Positions 23,511-30,792 of a stretch of 34,082 bases of DNA are shown one piece after another. Source of the DNA: Bordetella parapertussis (GTDB lineage Bacteria; Pseudomonadota; Gammaproteobacteria; Burkholderiales; Burkholderiaceae_C); NCBI GenBank assembly GCA_945873925.1, contig CAMCES010000019.1, positions 1 through 34,082 of the forward strand, read 5' to 3'. The stretch's first letter is position 1. Each line of letters begins with the position of its first letter. A program made the translations under genes and the position numbers. The notes beneath the pieces are model-generated. The model saw only the letters and a list, made by a program, of their open reading frames with translations. It was not told the origin of the DNA and did no database searches.

Positions 23511-25234
23511 ACCGACTCGGTGAACTTTTGCGCGAGCCAACCACTGGGGTGTTGTGGTTGGTCGTGGCCTGTTTCGCACTGGTCTATGCCTGGGGCTTGG
23601 ACAACGCGTACATGCCGACCAACGGCGATGAAATGGTCTATGCGCACATCGCGCGTTTGACGGCTGAGAGCCAGCATTGGCTGCCCCTGGCATCTGACTT
23701 GCCCAATATGCGCAACACCAAGCCCCCGATGCTGTTTTGGCAGGCGATGGTGGCTGGGGGCTGGGGTGAACATGGGCAGCTTTGGCTTTTGCGTGTCCCC
23801 AGTTTGGGCTACCTCGTGTTGGTGGCGGGCTGCATGGCTGCGGTATTGCACCGCTGGTTGGGTGAATGGCGAACCCCTGCTTGGGCTCTGCTGTGCCTGT
23901 TCGCAAGTTGGGGCACGTTCCGCTATGGCCGACCTTTCCTCACCAGCGCCCCGGAAATGTTTTGGTTCAGTATCCCGCTGTTGCATGTGTTGTGGCGTGC
24001 CGCGCACAGGCCAGGTTTACCGATCCACAACAGTCCTCAGGAATGGCTCGTCTGGACGGGTTGGGGCTTGTTTTTGGGTATCGGCTTGGCCTACAAATCG
24101 TTTGCTTTGGTGGCACCCGTGGCTGCGGGCCTGTGGGCGGTGCGTTTATGGTTGGCTGGCCACTGGTCATGGCGTGCCGTATGGGTCTGCAGTCTGCAGT
24201 TGGCTTGGATGGGTTTGCTGGCTTTGGCTGTGATTGCTTCATGGCTGTGGCTAGACCCGCAACCCGAAGCTGTCTGGCGCGAATTCGTGGTGGGTGAAAA
24301 CATGGGCAAGATGGATGATGCCAAAGGCTACTGGGCGCAACTCTTTAGCCTCAAAGGTGGCCTGGCCTATGCCTTGGCCCATCTTGAAAACGCTGGCCTG
24401 TTGGCACCAGGGGTGTTGGGTGTGTATGCCTTGGCTTGGCGGCATCGGACAAGTCGGGCACTCGATGAACCCGCCAAGCTGAGCATTGCGCTGGTGCTTT
24501 GGTTGCTGGTCTGGTGGTTGGTGTTCTTGTTACCAAGCCATCGATCTGCGCGCTACCTGTTGCCCACCTTGCCGGCCATGGGCATGCTGATGGCGCTGCA
24601 CATGGATCGCCTGCCAGCGTGGTCTTTCAAAGGCGTGAACCTGTTGTCCTTGCTGATGTTGGGTGTGCTGGCTTGGTTGGGTTGGCATGCCCATGCCCTG
24701 GGCTTGTTGCCGTTGACCTGGGCCGCGGTTTTGGCGGTTGCGGCTGTGTCGGGTCTGGTGCTGGCGGGGTTTGCGTGGCGCAGGTCAGAGGCTTTGCCAA
24801 TCGCTGCCTTGCTCAGCATTGGCATGGCCTTTGTTGGATTGAATGCCTTGCTACAAGGGCATTCGGGTGAGCGGGTGGCATTTCAAGGTGAACAACCCGA
24901 TCGGCCCGTGGCCAGCACGGTGTGGGTACCTGCAGGCTTCAATGGTGAGTTTGAGCGGTTTCAATTTTTGCTGCCAGGCGGGAACCGCTTTGTGCCGCAA
25001 CAAGACAAAGTCGATGCCTTGACCAAAGGCACGGATGCTGTTGCTGGGACTTGGTTCATCGTGGCACGTTTGAACGGCGCCGATCCATTGCCGTGTGAGG
25101 CCAGCACATGCGAGCGGGTGGCGGTGCGTTGGGACATCGAGCTCAGGCTCAAGCCTGGTCAAGTCAACAGCGGCAACATCGCCCGACCCGCTGAATGGCT
25201 TTGGCGTCAAGAATGGCTGATGCGGGTACGCTGA
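23507..25234 (+). CDS. ArnT/PMT-like membrane glycosyltransferase
   Basis: A 575-residue polytopic membrane protein with about a dozen hydrophobic helices and a soluble C-terminal part (about 460-575). The first extracytoplasmic loop holds TNGDEMVYAHIA and MRNTKPPMLFWQA, equivalent to the acidic DE and KPP motifs of GT-C enzymes such as ArnT. These transfer a sugar from polyprenyl phosphate to lipid A, protein or another glycan in the periplasm. The target is unknown. The start overlaps the GtrA-family stop by 4 bp. The last 28 bases overlap the 3' end of the convergent minus-strand membrane protein gene, leaving no room for a terminator between them. Confidence 0.85.
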   Translation: MNRLGELLREPTTGVLWLVVACFALVYAWGLDNAYMPTNGDEMVYAHIARLTAESQHWLPLASDLPNMRNTKPPMLFWQAMVAGGWGEHGQLWLLRVPSLGYLVLVAGCMAAVLHRWLGEWRTPAWALLCLFASWGTFRYGRPFLTSAPEMFWFSIPLLHVLWRAAHRPGLPIHNSPQEWLVWTGWGLFLGIGLAYKSFALVAPVAAGLWAVRLWLAGHWSWRAVWVCSLQLAWMGLLALAVIASWLWLDPQPEAVWREFVVGENMGKMDDAKGYWAQLFSLKGGLAYALAHLENAGLLAPGVLGVYALAWRHRTSRALDEPAKLSIALVLWLLVWWLVFLLPSHRSARYLLPTLPAMGMLMALHMDRLPAWSFKGVNLLSLLMLGVLAWLGWHAHALGLLPLTWAAVLAVAAVSGLVLAGFAWRRSEALPIAALLSIGMAFVGLNALLQGHSGERVAFQGEQPDRPVASTVWVPAGFNGEFERFQFLLPGGNRFVPQQDKVDALTKGTDAVAGTWFIVARLNGADPLPCEASTCERVAVRWDIELRLKPGQVNSGNIARPAEWLWRQEWLMRVR

Positions 25235-25881
25235 AAACCCAAGCTGCGCAGCAACCCGAGGTGGGCATAAACCCAAACCCAAGGGTCTAGCAAGGCGTCC
25301 CAGGCATTGCCCGAGGGCGCTCGTGTCAACAAAAACAAAGCGCAGGCGATCAACACACAGGTGGCAGCACGGCTGTGCCAATTGGCCGTGGCCATGTTTT
25401 GAAACCCGACCCAGACCATCCACACCCCTGTCACACCCCAGGCCAACCAAACCGGGCCAAGTGTGAAGCCCCAGTAGTACAGGTCGGTTGCAAGTTGGCC
25501 CCAGAGATCGAACATCAAGGTCCAACCCATCAGCACCAACACCGCCCAAACCACAGACTTGCCCATCAAAGCCTCCGGGCTGGAGAAAATCTGTCTTGGC
25601 GTGCTTCGCATATCGACCCATGCAGCCATCACACACAAACACAGGCTGAGCAGCGAAGGCGATTGAAACGCCAAGCCCAGCGCTGACAAAGGGGCGTCCC
25701 ACACAGCCATCAAGCCAGCCCAGAAAACACTGGCGATGAGCCACCGCCCTCGCCGCCAATCAGAAGGCAACAAACCGGCCGACACCCAGGTCAACACAGC
25801 CACCCAGGCTGCTGTGTGAAGCATCATTGCCACAGCCGGATCGGGCTGAGCAAAGGCCTGGAGAAGCAAATCCCAGTTCAT
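25207..25881 (-). CDS. Hypothetical membrane protein, about seven helices
   Basis: A 224-residue hydrophobic protein, unrecognised. Helices can be placed at roughly residues 17-36, 47-62, 73-88, 108-124, 133-155, 167-182 and 193-207. It is very Trp-rich (for example VWLAWGVTGVWMVWVG). I know no catalytic motif in it. The start ATG at 25881 overlaps the stop of the upstream sialidase-like gene (ATGA), so the two are translationally coupled and probably work together. The frame extends upstream to 25983 but that part lies within the sialidase-like gene. Its 3' end overlaps the ArnT-like gene by 28 bp. Confidence 0.75.
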   Translation of the reverse strand: MNWDLLLQAFAQPDPAVAMMLHTAAWVAVLTWVSAGLLPSDWRRGRWLIASVFWAGLMAVWDAPLSALGLAFQSPSLLSLCLCVMAAWVDMRSTPRQIFSSPEALMGKSVVWAVLVLMGWTLMFDLWGQLATDLYYWGFTLGPVWLAWGVTGVWMVWVGFQNMATANWHSRAATCVLIACALFLLTRAPSGNAWDALLDPWVWVYAHLGLLRSLGFQRTRISHS

Positions 25882-27077
25882 GGTTTGCGCTGCGCATCCG
25901 CACTGGGCCGCCAGCGTTGCCAAGCAATGCCTTCGCGGTTGTTGGTGTAGCTCAGCCACAGACGCTGGTCCTGCCAAGCCCAAGCTGGGTAAGAAAACTC
26001 ACCGTTGCTGTCACCATGCAAGGTGTGTGGCGTTGACCATTGCACACCATCGCTGCTGACATGGCCCAAGAGTTGGCTGCGATAGCCCTCTTTGGGGTTG
26101 CGGGCCATCACCACCTGGCCATCGGGCAAGCGCAAGGCTGCGATCGCAGAATCGGTGTTGCTCAAGGGCAAGTCGTCTCGCAACCCCCAATGCAAACCAG
26201 CATCGGTTGTTTCAAGCACGGCGACTCGCTCACCCGGACCCTGGGTGCGCAAATAGGCCAACCAGTGTTGTTCGGTGATGGCCACGGGCGCAGCCTGCAA
26301 AACATGGCGCTGTTCGGCGAACCGTCTGACACCTTGGAAGTCACCGTCGGGGCTGAACCAGGCAAACACCGGGTACTTCGCGCCCAACTCGAAATACACC
26401 GGCAAGACCATGCCACCATCGGCCAAGGGCAAAGGGGCATGCCGCACCAAATGGCTGATGTTCCAAAACCAACTCAGTGGCAGGGTGCCCACGACTTCCA
26501 ATGCCAGGGCATCGGCTTGTAAAGGCACTTGGGACTGCGCTTGTTGCAGGTGCAGCACGCGTGCGGCCGCCCAACCGCCCAAGCCCGTGCCGACGACAAA
26601 CAAATGGATGCGGTTCGAGGTGTCGAGCCACGCCACCGGGTTGCCCAAGCGGCGCACGCCTTTGCCAAGTGCCGCACCAACGGTGTGTCGGTTAACCACC
26701 CATTGCGGGCTCGTCCAGGCTTGCGCTTGGCGGGACCACAAGGACATGGCAATTTGCACATCCGCTGCCCCTTCGCTGCTGCCGGCAAACCAAAAGGCCG
26801 CCATCGAAAACTGTGGGTCATGGGGCAGGGCCAACAGCTCGCTCGCATGCGCGGCGGGTGCACCTGCTGGCTGAGGAATGTCGCCTTGGGCCTCCAGCAC
26901 AAAAGGCCAGACAGCAGGGGTGGGTGACAGCCCGGGCGGCTGACTGGCCATGGCCGCGGGGCGGCCTGGCCCAGGTGGTGCCAGCGGCGAAGCTGTCCAC
27001 AACACCCCACCCAGGCCCAGCCACAGGCTCACCCACAGCACAGGCAGCAAAGAGCCGGGGATCAGGCCAGGGCGCAT
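25878..27077 (-). CDS. Membrane-anchored exo-alpha-sialidase-like (BNR/Asp-box) protein
   Basis: A 399-residue protein. One hydrophobic segment (about residues 9-28) acts as signal anchor, followed by a Pro/Ala-rich stretch to about 60 and then a six-bladed propeller-type domain. Sialidase_2-type features: WFAGSSEGAADVQIAM (96-111), an Asp box TTDAGLHW (290-297), a degenerate Asp box SSDGVQW (341-347), and GEFSYPAWAW...LWLSYTNNREGIAW (359-386). It would act outside the cytoplasm on a glycan; whether it hydrolyses sialic acid or another sugar is unknown. It starts 9 bp after prfC with no clear Shine-Dalgarno, and is coupled to the membrane protein gene after it. Confidence 0.8.
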   Translation of the reverse strand: MRPGLIPGSLLPVLWVSLWLGLGGVLWTASPLAPPGPGRPAAMASQPPGLSPTPAVWPFVLEAQGDIPQPAGAPAAHASELLALPHDPQFSMAAFWFAGSSEGAADVQIAMSLWSRQAQAWTSPQWVVNRHTVGAALGKGVRRLGNPVAWLDTSNRIHLFVVGTGLGGWAAARVLHLQQAQSQVPLQADALALEVVGTLPLSWFWNISHLVRHAPLPLADGGMVLPVYFELGAKYPVFAWFSPDGDFQGVRRFAEQRHVLQAAPVAITEQHWLAYLRTQGPGERVAVLETTDAGLHWGLRDDLPLSNTDSAIAALRLPDGQVVMARNPKEGYRSQLLGHVSSDGVQWSTPHTLHGDSNGEFSYPAWAWQDQRLWLSYTNNREGIAWQRWRPSADAQRKP

Positions 27078-27086
27078 GGGTGCTGG

Positions 27087-28718
27087 TTAACCGGCAGAGC
27101 CCAAAGCCAAACCTGCGTGCTCGCGCAGGGGATGGAAATGGATCTTTGGAAAACGCTCTTGTGCCAAACGCACATCGTAGGGCGAGGTGCACAAATAGGC
27201 CAAGGTACTGGCCGCGTCCAAAGCCATGCGCTGGGGGTAGGCGTTGGTGAATTCACGCAGCTCGGCGGGGCTGTCCGCGGTGATCCATCGCGCACCGGTG
27301 AATTGGCTGTTTTCCAGGCGCACATCGCAGTCGTATTCGGCTTTGAGTCGGTGTTGCACCACCTCAAATTGCAACTGGCCAATGGCCCCCAAGAGCATGG
27401 CGCCTCCCACCTCGGGCTTGAACACCTGGATCGCCCCTTCTTCGCCCAATTGCTCCAAGCCGGTTTGCAGTTGCTTGGTCCGCAAGGGGTTCTTCAATAT
27501 CACGGTCGTGAACAGCTCGGGCGCAAAAAACGGCAAGCCGGTGAATTGCAACGCCGCCCCATCGGTGATGGTGTCGCCCAGCTGCACACCGCCGTGGGTG
27601 GTGAAGCCAATGATGTCGCCCGCAAAAGCCTCTTCCACCGCTTCGCGGCGTTGGCTCAAAAAAGTCACCACCGAGGTGGGGCGCAATTCTTTGCTGCTGC
27701 GCTGCACCTTGAGTTTCATGCCGGGCAGGTATTTGCCGGAAGCCACCCGCACAAAAGCGATGCGGTCGCGGTGGTGGGCATCCATGTTGGCTTGTACCTT
27801 GAACACCACGCCTGCAAAACCCGGGTCTTCGGGCTGGATGGTTTTTTCAACCAACTGCTTGTTCAGTTGCAAGGAGCTTTGGCGCGGTTGTGGCGAGGGG
27901 GCCAGGTCGACCAAGGCGTCGAGCACTTCCATCACACCAAAGTTGTTCACGCCCGAACCAAAAAACACCGGTGTTTGCTTGCCCGCCAAAAACGCTTCGC
28001 GGTCGAAGACGGGCGATGCACCGGTGGCCAATTCCATGCTGTCCATGGCACTGGCCCATTCCATGCCAAACCGCTCGCTGAGTTTGGCTTGGTCGCTCAA
28101 GGCAACGGTTTCAAAGTCTTGTGGCAAGCGCTCGCTGCCCGACTCGAACACGGTCATGGCCTGGGTGCGCAGGTTGACGATGCCGCCAAAACTTTTGCCT
28201 TGGCCGACAGGCCAGGTCATGGGCACGCAGGGCATGCCGAGTTCGCGCTCGACCTCGTCCAAGATGTCCAAGGGGTCGCGCACCTCGCGGTCCATTTTGT
28301 TGACGAAGGTGATGATCGGTGTGTCGCGCTGACGGCACACCTCGATCAATCGGCGGGTCTGCGCTTCCACACCATTGGCCGCGTCGATCACCATCAGGGC
28401 CGAGTCAACCGCGGTGAGCACGCGGTAAGTGTCCTCTGAGAAATCTTTGTGGCCTGGGGTGTCGAGCAGGTTGATCACGTGCTCGCGGTAGAGCATTTGC
28501 ATGACCGATGAAGCGACCGAGATGCCGCGTTGCTTTTCAATCTCCATCCAGTCGCTGGTGGCATGGCGGCTGGCTTTGCGCGCTTTCACCGAACCCGCGA
28601 TTTGGATCGCGCCCGAGAACAGCAGCAGCTTTTCAGTGAGCGTGGTTTTACCCGCATCGGGGTGGGAGATGATGGCAAAAGTGCGCCGGCGGCGCACCTC
28701 TTCTAGGGCAGTGGTCAT
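27087..28718 (-). CDS. prfC: Peptide chain release factor 3
   Basis: A 543-residue translational GTPase (E. coli RF3 has 529) that recycles RF1/RF2 from the ribosome after termination. G-motifs from the chosen start: SHPDAGKTT (18-26), the switch I region with EKQRGISVASS, DTPGHKDF and NKMDRE; the RF3-specific C-terminal domain follows (FKVQANMDAHHRDRIAFVRV, then LQFEVVQHRLKAEYDCDVRLE). The start at 28718 gives MTTALEEVRRRRTFAIISHPD, the family N-terminus; a frame start 10 codons earlier is less likely. It is 48 bp downstream of the histidine kinase gene and 9 bp before the sialidase-like gene on the same strand. Confidence 0.96.
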   Translation of the reverse strand: MTTALEEVRRRRTFAIISHPDAGKTTLTEKLLLFSGAIQIAGSVKARKASRHATSDWMEIEKQRGISVASSVMQMLYREHVINLLDTPGHKDFSEDTYRVLTAVDSALMVIDAANGVEAQTRRLIEVCRQRDTPIITFVNKMDREVRDPLDILDEVERELGMPCVPMTWPVGQGKSFGGIVNLRTQAMTVFESGSERLPQDFETVALSDQAKLSERFGMEWASAMDSMELATGASPVFDREAFLAGKQTPVFFGSGVNNFGVMEVLDALVDLAPSPQPRQSSLQLNKQLVEKTIQPEDPGFAGVVFKVQANMDAHHRDRIAFVRVASGKYLPGMKLKVQRSSKELRPTSVVTFLSQRREAVEEAFAGDIIGFTTHGGVQLGDTITDGAALQFTGLPFFAPELFTTVILKNPLRTKQLQTGLEQLGEEGAIQVFKPEVGGAMLLGAIGQLQFEVVQHRLKAEYDCDVRLENSQFTGARWITADSPAELREFTNAYPQRMALDAASTLAYLCTSPYDVRLAQERFPKIHFHPLREHAGLALGSAG

Positions 28719-28766
28719 GGTGAGGGCATCGGGTAGACACGGGATCATAGCCCCGCAGCCCTGTGC

Positions 28767-30569
28767 TCAGGTCGCTTTTGGCAGCTGGTCCAGGTCGACG
28801 GTGTAGGCGCGAACCGAACGGATCAAGGTGTTGCGGTCAAAGGGCTTGGCCATGACTTCATTGACCCCCGCCGCTTGGCACCGGTCGATCGCGTCTTGCG
28901 CCACGTTGGCTGTCAAGGCGATGGCGGGCACGCTGCGAAACGGCTCCGGGCTGTGCTGGCGAATTTCCCGCACCACATCCGCGCCATCGATGTCGGGCAT
29001 GACCAAATCGATCAACACCAATTGGAAGCGCACACTGCGCAATTTCTCCAGGGCGACCGTGCCGTTTTCAGCTTGTTCGATGATGGCATTGGGAAAGCTG
29101 CGCAACAAAGTGGTTGAGACCACCAAGCGGTTGACATGGTTATCGTCGACCACCAAGACAAAGATGGGTGTGGGGTCTTGGCTGGCCGTGATGTTGAACG
29201 CCGGTGTTTGGCTGATCGGCTCAGAAGCGATTTCCAGGGGCAGCTGCAAGGTGAACAGCGAGCCCACGCCGGGCGTGCTTTTGACAGAAAGCTGTCCATG
29301 GTGGCTGTTGACCAGGCTTTGGGTGATCGCCAAACCCAGGCCATTGCCGCGCATGGGTTCGTTGATGCGCAAGGCGGCTTGCGCGTCATGCACCTGGGTG
29401 AAAGGCTGGTAGATACGGGTGAGCTGCTCGGCTGACATGCCAATGCCAGTGTCTTCCACCTCGATCAGCAGCATGGGCGAGGCCTTGTTTGTCTTGGCCA
29501 TGCTGACCCGCATTTGCACCCAGCCTGCAGGTGTGAACTTCAAGGCATTGCCCAGCAGGTTGATCAAAATTTGCGACAAACGGTTTTGGTCGATCCGCAC
29601 CCAAGCAGGCACTTCAGGAGCGATGTGCAAGGCATAGGCCAGTTGCATTTCATTGGCTTGGTTTTGCAAGGTATTGAAGGTTTGTGTCAGCACCTGGGGC
29701 AAATTCACCACCTGGGGGTGCAAGGTGAGTTGCCCCAACCGTATTTGAGAAAAATCCAGCAAATCGTTGATGACGGTCAGCAGGTGCGCTGCGGCATGCT
29801 GGGCACTGGCAACGAAGCCCATGGATTCAGTGGGCAGTTCTTTGTTGTCATGCAGCAAACCCAAATAGCCGATCACTGCATTCAAGGGGGTACGCATGTC
29901 GTGGCTGACCATCGCCAAAAATTTGTCTTTGTGGGAGTCGGCCAAGCGCAGTGCAGAGGAGGTTTTGGCCAAACGCTGGTTGGTCCGATTGAGGATGTGC
30001 AGTGATTGTGAATTGGCCGAGTCGTAGATGTAAATCAGGATGATTTGGGTGACCACCAACACGAAAATGCAAATCGCGCTGACCGACAGGTCCTGCCAGG
30101 TGTCAGTCGCTTGCATCGGCAAATACCCGGTCAATTGGGCGGTCAACATGGCCAACAAACCACCAATGCTGACCAAGACCCAGCCCATGGCCCAGTCGCG
30201 GGACATGCAAAAAACCGGCAACATCGGCACCAGGCCTAAAAACACCAGGTAGGTCGAGGTCACGCCTGAGCTTTGGGCCGCGTTGAACAAAATCAGCGCC
30301 AGCAAGACGATTTCAAAAACCGAATGCGCCAACACCATCGACAAGCCCAGCCGCCAAGCCCCCATGTTGATCAACAGCAAAAGCGAGCCAATGATGCAAC
30401 TCCAACCGGTGATCGGGTTGGCAAGCCATGCCAAGGCCAGTCCCAACGGAAACAAAAAGAAACTGGCCGCCACCGAATTGATCAGAAAGAAGAAATTGCG
30501 AGGACCGCGCAAACCCAGGGGCAGCCTTCGCAGCACCCAGATGTAGAACAAGTAATTGCGATTGGTCAT
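28767..30569 (-). CDS. Hybrid sensor histidine kinase/response regulator
   Basis: A 600-residue membrane kinase. The first ~185 residues form about six hydrophobic helices and no sizeable periplasmic domain, so it likely senses something in or near the membrane. A short coiled coil leads to the HisKA domain with His223 (SHDMRTPLN), then a HATPase with N-box Asn341 (NLLGNALKF), G1 (DTGIGM) and G2 (GNGLGLAI). A C-terminal receiver domain has Asp475/Asp476, phospho-acceptor Asp521 (LIDLVMPDIDG) and Lys575 (AKPF). There is no HPt domain and no cognate regulator next to it, so the phosphorelay partner is elsewhere. It is divergent from the SAH riboswitch/ahcY unit, with 223 bp between the two coding regions. 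Confidence 0.93.
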   Translation of the reverse strand: MTNRNYLFYIWVLRRLPLGLRGPRNFFFLINSVAASFFLFPLGLALAWLANPITGWSCIIGSLLLLINMGAWRLGLSMVLAHSVFEIVLLALILFNAAQSSGVTSTYLVFLGLVPMLPVFCMSRDWAMGWVLVSIGGLLAMLTAQLTGYLPMQATDTWQDLSVSAICIFVLVVTQIILIYIYDSANSQSLHILNRTNQRLAKTSSALRLADSHKDKFLAMVSHDMRTPLNAVIGYLGLLHDNKELPTESMGFVASAQHAAAHLLTVINDLLDFSQIRLGQLTLHPQVVNLPQVLTQTFNTLQNQANEMQLAYALHIAPEVPAWVRIDQNRLSQILINLLGNALKFTPAGWVQMRVSMAKTNKASPMLLIEVEDTGIGMSAEQLTRIYQPFTQVHDAQAALRINEPMRGNGLGLAITQSLVNSHHGQLSVKSTPGVGSLFTLQLPLEIASEPISQTPAFNITASQDPTPIFVLVVDDNHVNRLVVSTTLLRSFPNAIIEQAENGTVALEKLRSVRFQLVLIDLVMPDIDGADVVREIRQHSPEPFRSVPAIALTANVAQDAIDRCQAAGVNEVMAKPFDRNTLIRSVRAYTVDLDQLPKAT

Positions 30570-30631
30570 CGTCAGGGTCGGTTGTTTTCCCCTGGATTTT
30601 ATGGTTTATGTCGCTGAATGACTTTACCAAT

Positions 30632-30637
30632 TAGAAT
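30632..30637 (+). promoter_or_regulatory. Likely -10 element of the ahcY operon
   Basis: TAGAAT lies 7 bases before the SAH aptamer begins, so transcription would start right at the 5' edge of the aptamer. No clear -35 is visible at the correct spacing. The rest of 30570-30631 shows no gene; the kinase promoter on the minus strand should lie here but was not identified. Confidence 0.5.
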
Positions 30638-30644
30638 GTCCAAA

Positions 30645-30732
30645 CCGAGGAGCGCTGCAGTGCCCACAAGCATGAGGCTCGGTCATTTCACCCAACTGCG
30701 CTCACCCACTGACAACGTGAGGTGAGCACCTC
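30645..30732 (+). ncRNA. S-adenosylhomocysteine (SAH) riboswitch upstream of ahcY
   Basis: The conserved SAH aptamer strings are present in order: CCGAGGAGCGCTGCAG (30645-30660), AGGCTCGG (30675-30682) and AACTGCGCTCAC (30694-30705). CCGAG (30645-30649) pairs with CTCGG (30678-30682), and GAGCGC (30650-30655) pairs with GCGCTC (30698-30703), forming the known pseudoknot/P1 architecture. The class is known to activate ahcY when SAH accumulates. Downstream, GCTCACC (30700-30706) is the exact complement of GGTGAGC (30721-30727) and competes with P1. GAGGT/ACCTC (30719-30732) can form a local hairpin, and GTGAGG (30717-30722) complements CCTCAC (30787-30792) just before the start codon. No T-run follows, which points to translational rather than termination control. 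Confidence 0.92.
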
Positions 30733-30792
30733 GGTCCCCCGTCTTGCTGTGCTTGCGTGCGCCAGTGGCCCTGAACCTTTTTGGAGCCTCAC

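Noticed and set aside
27117..28439. 440- and 362-codon open frames on the plus strand over prfC
   Set aside because: Both are reverse shadows of the release factor 3 gene and show no family features.
28740..28766. Possible hairpin between the kinase and prfC genes (CACGGG ... CCCTGTG)
   Set aside because: The stem is bulged with a long loop and there is no T-run, so a terminator call is not supported.
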